DNA of 6,001 bases from Anaerolineaceae bacterium (GCA_011620465.1 WOZC01000158.1:1-6001), one strand, 5' to 3'. Numbered from the stretch's first letter, positions 1 to 5,961 are shown. A program made the numbers and translations. The notes: generated from the letters alone by a model not told the origin.

Positions 1-11
1 ATTTGATACAA

Positions 12-40
12 TTGACAACTGGACCATTTGAAAATACTTT
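12..40 (+). promoter_or_regulatory. Candidate promoter of the MFS-galE unit
   Basis: A perfect -35 box TTGACA lies at 12-17. At the standard 17-nt spacing the -10 position (35-40) reads TACTTT, which matches the consensus poorly. AATACT at 33-38 is a better hexamer but at 15-nt spacing. Either choice puts transcription start about 10-15 nt before the ATG at 58, giving a very short leader. It is the only promoter-like element in the 57 bases available upstream, and the true promoter could lie outside the window. Confidence 0.45.
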
Positions 41-57
41 TTAGATCGGATTAATCC

Positions 58-1383
58 ATGACCATTACACCCAAGGATTTCCTCGAAAACACCAAAACTG
101 CCCGCCAAGCCAGGCACGCCTGGTATATCTATGACTTCGGAAATTCCGCTTATGCCGCAGTGATTCTCCTGGCGGTTTTTTCTGCCTACTTCAAAAATGT
201 TGTTGTAGGCGGCGCGGAAGGTACCCGGTTGTGGGGTTGGTCGGTAGGCATTGCAGCCATTGCTGTGGCTCTGATTTCGCCGGTGCTTGGCGCGATTGCC
301 GACTCCTCGCGCACAAAGAAACTATTTCTCTCTTTCTTTACTGCCATTTCAGTAATTTTCACTGCACTGCTCTTTTTTGTCGGTCCAGGCGAAATTATCA
401 TGGGAATGGTTTTTTTCATCCTGGCAGAGATCGGATATCGCGGAGCGCAAGTCTTTTACGACGCACTGCTGGTGGATGTCTCTACGCCGGAAACCATTGG
501 TTACATCTCGGGCAAAGGATGGGCTTTCGGAATGTTGGGGGGTATTGCTACACTGTTGATCGCGGTCGTCCCAATGCAGCTGATCGGAAACGAGTTCATT
601 CCCTACACCTTTTTGCTGACCGCTTTCATCTTTGCCCTGTCTTCTTTACCAACATTTTTCAAAGTCAAAGAACTCAGCCCGGTGATTCCCATCCCCGAAG
701 GTGAGACACTCCTTTCAGTTTCCCTTAAACACCTGACGAATACTTTCAAAGAAATCCGCCATTACAAAGAATTTCTGCGATACATGATAGCTTTCTTGAT
801 TTACAACGACGGGATCATGATGCTGATGGATTTTGCTGCCATCATTGGCGGTACCCTGTTTGGGCTCAACCAGGTACAGTTGATCATTTTTGTGATCATC
901 ATTCACATTACCGGTGCAATGGGCGCGCTCTATTTCGGCAAGATATCGGATACCAAGAGCAGCAAACGCGCGATAATTTTTTCTCTGCTGATCCTGATTG
1001 TCGCCCTGTCCGGGCTCTATCTTGTCAAGGATATGATTGGTTTCTTTGTCGTTGGAGCATTTGCTGGTTTCTCACTCTCCGGAGCCCAGGCGGTCAGCCG
1101 CACCATGGTGAGCCAGTTGGCACCCAAGAGCAAAACCACAGAGTTTTACGGATTTCTATCGGTCGCAGGACGCACATCCACCTTTATTGGTCCTTTGGTG
1201 TTTGGAGCAATGTCTTACAACATGCACAACTATTACATCAACCAGGGTATGGCGGAGTTGGCAGCTGAGAAAGCCGGTCAATACTGGGGCATCGGTTCCA
1301 TACTTGTTTTTCTCATCATAGGTCTTTCGATCCTGCTTACAGTCAGAGAAGTTACCGCCAGCAATCCGATGGAGTACAATTAA
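58..1383 (+). CDS. MFS transporter, UMF1 (Atg22-like) family
   Basis: This is a 441-residue integral membrane protein of the major facilitator superfamily. The N-terminal motif YDFGNSAYA (residues 25-33) just before the first helix is the hallmark of the UMF1 family, the bacterial relatives of yeast vacuolar effluxer Atg22. About 12 hydrophobic segments can be seen, in two groups of six separated by a polar, charged loop at about residues 202-240. An MFS-like cytoplasmic loop with GAIADSSRTKK follows helix 2. Length is normal for the family, and it looks intact. The substrate cannot be read from the sequence: Atg22 exports amino acids from the vacuole, but bacterial members are mostly uncharacterised. 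The ATG at 58 lacks a good Shine-Dalgarno (only GGA at 48-50). It is still the best start, because the signature begins 24 residues later. galE follows after 20 nt, so the two are probably co-transcribed. Confidence 0.92.
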   Translation: MTITPKDFLENTKTARQARHAWYIYDFGNSAYAAVILLAVFSAYFKNVVVGGAEGTRLWGWSVGIAAIAVALISPVLGAIADSSRTKKLFLSFFTAISVIFTALLFFVGPGEIIMGMVFFILAEIGYRGAQVFYDALLVDVSTPETIGYISGKGWAFGMLGGIATLLIAVVPMQLIGNEFIPYTFLLTAFIFALSSLPTFFKVKELSPVIPIPEGETLLSVSLKHLTNTFKEIRHYKEFLRYMIAFLIYNDGIMMLMDFAAIIGGTLFGLNQVQLIIFVIIIHITGAMGALYFGKISDTKSSKRAIIFSLLILIVALSGLYLVKDMIGFFVVGAFAGFSLSGAQAVSRTMVSQLAPKSKTTEFYGFLSVAGRTSTFIGPLVFGAMSYNMHNYYINQGMAELAAEKAGQYWGIGSILVFLIIGLSILLTVREVTASNPMEYN

Positions 1384-1394
1384 ACGAAAACCAT

Positions 1395-1400
1395 AGAGGT
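1395..1400 (+). promoter_or_regulatory. Ribosome binding site of galE
   Basis: AGAGGT lies 3 nt before the ATG at 1404. It sits inside the 20-nt gap after the transporter's stop codon, which leaves no room for a separate promoter of normal size. This supports translation of galE from a shared mRNA. Confidence 0.7.
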
Positions 1401-1403
1401 CGT

Positions 1404-2414
1404 ATGAAAGTTCTGATCACAGGTGGGGCAGGCTATATTGGTAGTACGATTGCTTCCGTTTTGCTCGACAACGGGCATACTCCGATCATTCTCGATTCGC
1501 TGGTAACTGGCAGGCGGGAATTTACAAAGGACCGCATTTTCTACGAAGCAGACATCTCTGACCGCGCCATGGTTCGGCGGGTATTTTCAGACCATCCTGA
1601 CATCCAGGGGACGATCCATTGCGCTGCCCTGATCGTCGTGCCGGAGTCCGTCTCGCGCCCTTATGATTATTACCGTGAAAACGTTGTAAAGTCGATGGAA
1701 TTTTTCAAGACCCTGGCTGATCTCGGCTATCCCAAGGTGGTTTTCAGCTCTTCTGCCGCGGTTTATGATGTGGTCCCCGGTTTTATGGTCACCGAGGATT
1801 CCCCTTTAAGACCCTTAAGCCCGTATTCGCGAACCAAATTCATGATGGAAATAGTCCTGAAAGATTTTTGCGCCGCCTATGGTCTGAAAGGAATCGCTCT
1901 ACGCTATTTCAACCCGATTGGTTCTGACCCCCAGATGCGGACTGGTTTACACATTCAACACCCCAGCCATCTGATAGGCACATTGGTGGAAGTCTCTTTA
2001 GGACGTCAACCCGTCTTCAATCTGACCGGCATCGACTGGCCAACCCGCGATGGCTCAGGCATCCGCGATTACCTGCATGTTTGGGACCTGGCGCTGGCGC
2101 ACCTGAAGGCTATCGAAAACTTCGACAAAGCCATTACCGAAGGCTCTGAGGACGAGATCAACTATACGGTTATCAACCTGGGGACGGGTAAGGGCGTAAC
2201 TGTAAAAGAATTCCTGGTTGCTTTCGAGAAGGTTGTTGGCAAACAGCTGCCTGTTTCGATCCAGCCGCCCCGACCTGGAGACATTGCCGGAGCCTATGCA
2301 AATGCTGATAAAGCCAAACGCCTATTAGGCTGGAAAGCTGAAAAAAGCATTGAAGAAGGCATCGCGGACGCCCTGAAATGGGGCAAGGTCCGCGACACCA
2401 TCATTCATTATTGA
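1404..2414 (+). CDS. galE: UDP-glucose 4-epimerase (GalE), extended SDR family
   Basis: This cytoplasmic NAD-dependent epimerase of 336 residues is expected to interconvert UDP-glucose and UDP-galactose, serving galactose catabolism and supply of UDP-galactose for surface glycans. The N-terminus carries the Rossmann motif GGAGYIG (residues 7-13), with an acidic NAD-ribose residue at D31. The catalytic elements are SSSAAVY (115-121) and Y141-x-x-x-K145. The substrate side shows a RYFNPIG segment and a late RPGDIAGAYAN motif followed by LLGW, typical of GalE. Length matches the usual 325-340 residues, and all catalytic residues are present. It lies 20 nt behind the UMF1 transporter and is probably its operon partner. 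No other Leloir-pathway gene (galK, galT) is in the window, so a biosynthetic role is as likely as a catabolic one. Related epimerases acting on UDP-GlcNAc or UDP-glucuronate cannot be excluded from sequence alone. Confidence 0.9.
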   Translation: MKVLITGGAGYIGSTIASVLLDNGHTPIILDSLVTGRREFTKDRIFYEADISDRAMVRRVFSDHPDIQGTIHCAALIVVPESVSRPYDYYRENVVKSMEFFKTLADLGYPKVVFSSSAAVYDVVPGFMVTEDSPLRPLSPYSRTKFMMEIVLKDFCAAYGLKGIALRYFNPIGSDPQMRTGLHIQHPSHLIGTLVEVSLGRQPVFNLTGIDWPTRDGSGIRDYLHVWDLALAHLKAIENFDKAITEGSEDEINYTVINLGTGKGVTVKEFLVAFEKVVGKQLPVSIQPPRPGDIAGAYANADKAKRLLGWKAEKSIEEGIADALKWGKVRDTIIHY

Positions 2415-2464
2415 TCGTTCGTCTTCAGCACAAACCATTCTACTGGGATGGGATTAAGTCTTGC

Positions 2465-2487
2465 CAGATTTTTTCCTCAGAAATCTG
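2465..2487 (+). other. Weak stem-loop downstream of galE
   Basis: CAGATTT (2465-2471) pairs with AAATCTG (2481-2487) across a 9-nt loop, about 50 nt after the galE stop. The stem is AT-rich and no T tract follows, so it is not a standard intrinsic terminator. It could protect the 3' end, or be chance. Nothing better is visible between galE and the next gene. Confidence 0.25.
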
Positions 2488-2568
2488 AATGTCAGCAAAG
2501 CTATGTGAGCCGGGCAGTTTGTTTTGTTGCCGATTCCACATCTTCACACAAAAATTGATTTTTATAAT

Positions 2569-2594
2569 TTGATCGGTCAACAATCTACTATAAT
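2569..2594 (+). promoter_or_regulatory. Candidate promoter of the small hypothetical gene
   Basis: A perfect -10 hexamer TATAAT lies at 2589-2594, which would start transcription near 2601, about 16 nt before the ATG at 2617. The nearest -35-like hexamer is TTGATC (2569-2574), with a short 14-nt spacer, so activator help is possible. That hexamer lies in the dyad TTGA-N4-TCAA (2569-2580), which could be an operator half-site pair. The surrounding 2415-2616 spacer is AT-rich and holds no other gene. Confidence 0.5.
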
Positions 2595-2605
2595 TAGACA
2601 AAATA

Positions 2606-2611
2606 GAGGAG
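2606..2611 (+). promoter_or_regulatory. Shine-Dalgarno that fixes the small gene's start
   Basis: GAGGAG sits 5 nt before the ATG at 2617. The open frame extends up to an ATG at 2524, but that upstream codon has no Shine-Dalgarno and the added residues would be encoded by the promoter region. The start at 2617 is therefore preferred. Confidence 0.8.
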
Positions 2612-2616
2612 TGACC

Positions 2617-2934
2617 ATGAGCATCTTCAATAGAATCTTTGGTGAACCGGAAATTAGAGCGCTTGACCCGCACAGCAAGGCTGAGGTCAAAAAGATGATC
2701 GATCAACTTGTTCAAATTGGCAAGACGGACGATTTTATCTCCCTCGCTCCTGGTGGTCCTTTTGATTATCAATACCACCATCGTGACGCGAAAGCCATCG
2801 GTCGGCGAATTTATGAGATCGGTGGAATTGACTTGATGCTTGCAGTACGCCAAACCGTCAAGTACAAATTGAAAGATGTTCTGGCAGAGCACCTCGACCA
2901 CGCCTGGAAGGGCGTTGGCACCTGGCAACCTTGA
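2617..2934 (+). CDS. Small conserved-looking hypothetical protein
   Basis: This is a 105-residue soluble protein of unknown function. It has no signal peptide, membrane segment or cysteine. The composition is that of a small mixed helical protein. A charged helix-like stretch around residues 13-28 precedes a Gly/Pro-rich turn (APGGPFDYQYHH). An IGRRIYEIGGIDLM segment follows, then a second helix, and it ends in an aromatic tail (HAWKGVGTWQP). The pattern of R-x-IG-x-x-I-x-x-IGG and a C-terminal W-x-x-VG-x-W resembles small uncharacterised proteins I associate with Chloroflexota, but this is an impression, not a search result. A strong Shine-Dalgarno, a TATAAT box and a downstream hairpin all support a real, independently expressed gene. 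It converges with the GNAT gene and seems unrelated in function to galE. Confidence 0.8.
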   Translation: MSIFNRIFGEPEIRALDPHSKAEVKKMIDQLVQIGKTDDFISLAPGGPFDYQYHHRDAKAIGRRIYEIGGIDLMLAVRQTVKYKLKDVLAEHLDHAWKGVGTWQP

Positions 2935-2948
2935 TTCTGAAAGAATCA
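2932..2948 (+). repeat. Perfect inverted repeat over the small gene's stop codon
   Basis: TGATTCT and AGAATCA form a 7-bp perfect dyad with a 3-nt GAA loop, and the first three bases are the TGA stop. No T tract follows on the plus strand, and the short AT-rich stem would be only modestly stable. It may be a 3'-end stability element, or coincidence. Confidence 0.4.
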
Positions 2949-2999
2949 CACGATCATCGAAAAATAATAAAATACGGTCCGAGCACCGCCAGATAGAGA

Positions 3000-3023
3000 T
3001 AGACCACAACGGGTCTACCTTTT
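3000..3023 (+). terminator. Possible weak intrinsic terminator of the small gene
   Basis: TAGACC (3000-3005) pairs with GGTCTA (3012-3017) around a 6-nt loop. CC and a TTTT run follow (3020-3023), 65 nt after the stop codon. On the minus strand the stem extends to 8 bp through a G-U pair, so the same hairpin could also act on transcripts of the convergent GNAT gene, although no good T tract follows there. The T run is short, so this is tentative. Confidence 0.4.
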
Positions 3024-3039
3024 GATAACTTCAGGAAAA

Positions 3040-3609
3040 TTACTTCAGTTCAAGCACGTAGGTGTATTCGCCGTTCTTCTTAGACACCTTTTCAAAGCCG
3101 AGTGCTTCAAACATGCTGGGAATACCGTGATATTGGCGCTCTGGATGCGCACTCCAGAGAAAAGGACGACCAGCTACACGGTCAAATCCTTGTTGACGGA
3201 AATCCTCAATAGCGACCTCCAAAAGCCTGCTGGCAAGACCCTGGTTGCGATATTCCGGGTGAATAAGAAAACAAACGATTGCGCCGGTTTTTCCTTCAAA
3301 ACCAAACAGCTCCTGGTCCTCATCCAACAAAGCATAATTGCGCCAGTCATTCGCATTGAGCCATCCAACGGGTTTGTCTCCATCAAAAGCCAAAAAGCCT
3401 TTCATTGTACCGTTGCGGATGTTTTCGTACGCCAGTTGCTGGTTTTGTTCAGCTGAACGAGCGCGCCACTCTTCGGAAGTGCATTTAACATGATAGTACT
3501 GGCAATTGCAGAATTGCCAGTGGGGTGCATGACTAAAATCCATGTTATTTACATAGGATGTGAAGGTTTCTGCTAATTCCGGAGATAGGGGCTTGATCTC
3601 GATTGTCAT
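3040..3609 (-). CDS. GNAT-family N-acetyltransferase
   Basis: This 189-residue cytoplasmic protein should transfer an acetyl group from acetyl-CoA to an amine on an unknown acceptor. The acetyl-CoA-binding core is clear: the beta-4 strand IVCFLIHPEY (111-120) runs into R121-N-Q-G-L-A126, the [Q/R]-x-x-G-x-[A/G] pyrophosphate-binding motif of the family. A C-terminal FEALGFEKV follows, the usual GNAT beta-6/7 region. The N-terminus has an HWQFCNCQYYHVKC segment (30-43) with cysteines at 34, 36 and 43. Similar Cys-rich entries occur in a subset of GNATs, and whether they bind metal is unknown. The ATG is preceded by AAGGA with a rather long 10-nt spacer. An ATG nearer that motif is out of frame. 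The gene is monocistronic, placed after the terminator of the aminotransferase operon and convergent with the small gene. Acceptor specificity cannot be assigned. Confidence 0.88.
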   Translation of the reverse strand: MTIEIKPLSPELAETFTSYVNNMDFSHAPHWQFCNCQYYHVKCTSEEWRARSAEQNQQLAYENIRNGTMKGFLAFDGDKPVGWLNANDWRNYALLDEDQELFGFEGKTGAIVCFLIHPEYRNQGLASRLLEVAIEDFRQQGFDRVAGRPFLWSAHPERQYHGIPSMFEALGFEKVSKKNGEYTYVLELK

Positions 3610-3618
3610 AATTTACCA

Positions 3619-3642
3619 TTCCTTATGAATAATTGTATTATA
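3619..3642 (-). promoter_or_regulatory. Promoter -10 box and RBS of the GNAT gene
   Basis: On the minus strand a perfect TATAAT lies at 3642-3637, followed by AAGGA at 3624-3620 ahead of the ATG at 3609. A -35 box at normal spacing would fall at 3665-3660, inside the upstream terminator stem, and there reads ACTCGC, unlike consensus. Either the promoter relies on its -10 and the A/T tract upstream, or the gene is partly served by read-through. Confidence 0.5.
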
Positions 3643-3649
3643 TATTAAC

Positions 3650-3679
3650 AAAAAAAAGCGCGAGTGTCTATACTCGCGC
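3650..3679 (-). terminator. Strong intrinsic terminator of the nucleotidyltransferase-aminotransferase operon
   Basis: Read on the minus strand, GCGCGAGT (3679-3672) pairs perfectly with ACTCGCGC (3665-3658) across a 6-nt loop. An uninterrupted run of eight T residues follows (3657-3650). An 8-bp GC-rich stem plus a T tract, 33 nt after the aminotransferase stop codon, is a textbook Rho-independent terminator. On the plus strand the A run comes before the stem, so it acts in one direction only. Confidence 0.93.
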
Positions 3680-3712
3680 ATCGAATTAATCGATAAATTA
3701 GATAAAAATTGT

Positions 3713-4870
3713 TCAGATTCGCTTGACAAACCTGCCAATTCGGTCAAGTGCTTCCTCCAACTGCTCGTATGATGTGGCATAAGAAACGCGCGCGAAACCA
3801 GTGCCTGCCTCGCCAAAAGCGCTTCCTGGCACGATCGCCACTTTTTCTTCCTGAAGCAGACGGTTGCAAAAATCATCATCACTCAAACCAGTCGATCGAA
3901 GATCAGGAAAGGCATAGAAGGCACCCTTTGGCTCGAAAGTTTTCAGACCGATGGAATTCAAGCCTTTCACGACCAGTTTTCTCCGCCGGTCATATTCCTT
4001 GAGCATTTCTTGTACATAGGGCTCGCCTACCATCAAGGCAGTGAGCGCGGCATATTGCGAAATTGTTGGTGCAGACATGACGGTATATTGGTGCACACGC
4101 ACCATGCCATTAAGAATTTCTTTAGGAGCGGCAGCGAAACCAATTCGCCAGCCTGTCATGGCATAGGCTTTCGAGAACCCGCCTAAAAGGATTGTCCGTT
4201 CTTGCATTCTGGGCAAGCTTGCAAAACAAACGTGTTCGGTGCCATAGACCAGGCGGTCGTAGATTTCATCTGAGATCACGATCAGGTCATGTTTTTCAGC
4301 CAGGTCTGCCAATTGAAGCAGGAACTCGCGGTCATAGACAGCACCAGTAGGGTTGCTGGGGCTTCCTATCAGGATCGCTCTGGTTTTCGGGGTGAGGGCA
4401 GCTTCGATATCTTCGATCTTCGGGACGAAGTGGTTTTCAACATAAGTGGCTACTTCAACCGGCACACCACCTGCCAAAGACACCTCGGCTTGATAGGAGA
4501 CGAAGCAAGGCGTCGGAATGATTACCTCGTCATCAGGGTTGAGAATAGCAGTGAAAGCCAGGTAGAGGGCTTCAGAGACACCAACAGTCATGATGATTTC
4601 ATGCTGGGGGAAGTATTCAACACGATAAAGGCGCTTGAGATGTTCTGCAACTGCCTGTCTGAGCACCAGGATGCCGTGATTGGAGGTGTAGTGAGTTTCA
4701 CCTCTATGTAAAGCTTCCAAACCTGCCTGGATAACAGGATCAGGGGTGTTGAAGTCCGGCTCGCCGATGCCAAGTGAAATGACATCCTTCATGGTTGCTG
4801 CAATATCAAAAAACAAACGGATACCCGATGGTTTTAGCCCAGCTACCCTTTCAGATAATACCCTTTTCAT
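3713..4870 (-). CDS. Class I/II PLP-dependent aminotransferase (AspC-like)
   Basis: This cytoplasmic fold-type I aminotransferase of 385 residues transfers amino groups between an amino acid and a 2-oxo acid through pyridoxal phosphate. Visible landmarks are LGIGEPDFNTP near the N-terminus (33-43), SPSNPTG (170-176, with N173 contacting PLP), SDEIYD (200-205, D201 and Y204 contacting PLP) and the Schiff-base lysine K234 in GGFSKAYAMTGWRIGF. R361 in FARVSYA should bind the substrate carboxylate. Length and motif order match the aspartate/aromatic subgroup. Substrate (aspartate, alanine, aromatic, or other) is not decided by the sequence. The ATG at 4870 is chosen because AAAGGAGAG sits just before it. 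A TTG at 4903 would add 11 residues and overlap the preceding gene without its own Shine-Dalgarno. It is the second gene of an operon, 26 nt after the nucleotidyltransferase, and ends at a strong terminator. It is not a DegT/DnrJ-type sugar aminotransferase. Confidence 0.93.
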   Translation of the reverse strand: MKRVLSERVAGLKPSGIRLFFDIAATMKDVISLGIGEPDFNTPDPVIQAGLEALHRGETHYTSNHGILVLRQAVAEHLKRLYRVEYFPQHEIIMTVGVSEALYLAFTAILNPDDEVIIPTPCFVSYQAEVSLAGGVPVEVATYVENHFVPKIEDIEAALTPKTRAILIGSPSNPTGAVYDREFLLQLADLAEKHDLIVISDEIYDRLVYGTEHVCFASLPRMQERTILLGGFSKAYAMTGWRIGFAAAPKEILNGMVRVHQYTVMSAPTISQYAALTALMVGEPYVQEMLKEYDRRRKLVVKGLNSIGLKTFEPKGAFYAFPDLRSTGLSDDDFCNRLLQEEKVAIVPGSAFGEAGTGFARVSYATSYEQLEEALDRIGRFVKRI

Positions 4871-4873
4871 TAA

Positions 4874-4882
4874 CTCTCCTTT
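4874..4882 (-). promoter_or_regulatory. Ribosome binding site that fixes the aminotransferase start
   Basis: AAAGGAGAG on the minus strand ends 3 nt before the ATG at 4870 (AGGAG core at 5-nt spacing). It lies wholly within the 26-nt gap after the nucleotidyltransferase stop codon. It favours this ATG over the upstream in-frame TTG and supports operon translation. Confidence 0.85.
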
Positions 4883-4896
4883 TATATTTCGTTTTT

Positions 4897-5910
4897 TTAC
4901 CAATTCGCCCAGGAGTTATCTCCCAGGTTGAACTTGCCTTTCATGCCATTGATCACCACATCGTATCCAAGCAAAGACCCTTCCAGTTGGGCGTTGGTGA
5001 TGTGCGCTCCCTGGCTGAGGATCGAATCTTTGATGGTACTGTTGTGGATGATGCTGCCGGCACCAATGGAAACAAACGGTCCAATGATCGAGGTGTTAAC
5101 GCGGGCATCCGGATGGATGAAAACCGGGGGGATGATGATATTGTCATCAAACGTCCCATGTTCTTCCAGGTTTGCCCGACCGTGTTCCAGCAGATAACGG
5201 TTGGTATCCAGCAGGGCTTCGGATGTACCAGCATCCAGCCAGACTTTCACTTGTTCGACGCGCATCGTAGCACGGTTTTCGAGCATCAGGTTGATTGCGT
5301 CTACCAGGTAATATTCACCGCGCAGAGCAATTTTGCGATTAATTTGCTCTTCGATCGCCCGGGCTAACATCTGCCCGTCATTGAAAAAATAGCAGCCAAC
5401 AACCGCCAGGTTGTTATTCATATCGTTCGGCTTTTCTATGAGGCGTGTGACCAAACCACGAGAATCCACCTCAACCACACCGAAACGGCGCGGGTCCGGT
5501 ACGGCTTTGACCCAGGCAACCGAGTCGACAGTTTCGTTGGCGATACTGCCAAAGTCATTTTCGATCAAGGTATCCGAAAAAACGATCAACGCCGGGCCAT
5601 CCAGGTGTTCGCGGGCGTGCCAAAGGGCGTCGGATTGACCCTTTTTCTCCGGTTGTTCGACATAATGCACTTTGATTTTGGGGTAATTCTTTTGCATGTG
5701 AGCCTGGATGAGCGCTTGCTGACCAGGAGACATAATGAAAACAAATTCTGCTTTTTCGTGATCCGGGACAGTCTTTAAACTAGCCAATAAGTGATCCAGA
5801 ACAGTAGCACCCGCAAGGCAGACCAGTGGTTTAGGCCGGCTCCAGGTGAGTGGGCGCAGGCGACTTCCAAGACCAGCCATGGGGATGATGATTTTGAGCT
5901 TTTGATCCAT
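4897..5910 (-). CDS. Sugar-1-phosphate nucleotidyltransferase with C-terminal beta-helix (long RmlA-like)
   Basis: This 337-residue cytoplasmic enzyme is expected to join a sugar 1-phosphate to an NTP, giving an NDP-sugar and pyrophosphate. The N-terminal nucleotidyltransferase domain (about 1-240) starts with PMAGLGSRLRPLT (10-22) and RPKPL (25-29), the NTP-binding signature. QPEKKGQSDAL (86-96) is the nucleotide-base loop and D113 in FSDT is a likely metal ligand. FGVVEVD, EKP (159-161), GEYYLVDA and WLDAGTSEALLDTN (224-237) follow in canonical order. Residues about 255-325 form isoleucine-rich hexapeptide repeats (for example IIGPFVSIGAGSII), a left-handed beta-helix. This architecture matches long-form glucose-1-phosphate thymidylyltransferases of the StrD/archaeal type. 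UTP- or GTP-using relatives share it, so base and sugar are uncertain and no symbol is given. There is no acetyltransferase extension like that of GlmU. AGAGG sits 5 nt before the ATG. It is first in a two-gene operon. Confidence 0.88.
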   Translation of the reverse strand: MDQKLKIIIPMAGLGSRLRPLTWSRPKPLVCLAGATVLDHLLASLKTVPDHEKAEFVFIMSPGQQALIQAHMQKNYPKIKVHYVEQPEKKGQSDALWHAREHLDGPALIVFSDTLIENDFGSIANETVDSVAWVKAVPDPRRFGVVEVDSRGLVTRLIEKPNDMNNNLAVVGCYFFNDGQMLARAIEEQINRKIALRGEYYLVDAINLMLENRATMRVEQVKVWLDAGTSEALLDTNRYLLEHGRANLEEHGTFDDNIIIPPVFIHPDARVNTSIIGPFVSIGAGSIIHNSTIKDSILSQGAHITNAQLEGSLLGYDVVINGMKGKFNLGDNSWANW

Positions 5911-5913
5911 TCT

Positions 5914-5920
5914 CTCCTCT
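5914..5920 (-). promoter_or_regulatory. Ribosome binding site of the nucleotidyltransferase
   Basis: AGAGGAG on the minus strand lies 3 nt before the ATG at 5910 (AGAGG core at 5-nt spacing). It directly adjoins the dyad at 5921-5933, so any protein or structure on that dyad could affect ribosome access. Confidence 0.8.
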
Positions 5921-5938
5921 TTGATGTCATCAAGACAT
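5921..5938 (-). promoter_or_regulatory. Overlapping dyads in the operon leader
   Basis: Two inverted repeats share bases immediately upstream of the Shine-Dalgarno. TTGATG-T-CATCAA (plus-strand reading, 5921-5933) has perfect 6-bp arms around one base and looks like a DNA-binding dyad. ATGTC-ATCAA-GACAT (5924-5938) has 5-bp arms and a 5-nt loop and could fold as a small RNA hairpin. The two are mutually exclusive as RNA. Regulatory function is inferred only from position and symmetry. Confidence 0.35.
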
Positions 5939-5961
5939 GGAAAATCTCTATATGTTCCCCC

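Noticed and set aside
231..704. A 157-codon plus-strand open frame inside the transporter
   Set aside because: It is a frame-shifted reading of the transporter, rich in Cys, His and Arg as such shadows often are, and has no start signals.
2524..2616. Upstream in-frame ATG that would lengthen the small protein by 31 residues
   Set aside because: There is no Shine-Dalgarno at 2524, and the extension would be encoded by the TATAAT region. GAGGAG before 2617 fits much better.
2440..3009. A 189-codon open frame on the minus strand opposite the small hypothetical gene
   Set aside because: It lacks a Shine-Dalgarno, spans the promoter and 3' region of the small gene, and its translation has no recognisable fold or motif. 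The plus-strand frame has all the expression signals.
3680..3694. Inverted repeat ATCGA-ATTAA-TCGAT between the terminator and the aminotransferase stop
   Set aside because: Arms of 5 bp in an AT-rich spacer are expected by chance, and the strong terminator next to it explains the region.
4871..4903. TTG start that would add 11 residues to the aminotransferase
   Set aside because: It overlaps the nucleotidyltransferase stop, lacks a Shine-Dalgarno, and the added residues are encoded by the AAAGGAGAG site itself.
4795..5367. A 190-codon plus-strand open frame opposite the nucleotidyltransferase
   Set aside because: It is antisense to a clearly assignable enzyme, has no motifs of its own, and crosses the operon gap. 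I regard it as a shadow frame.
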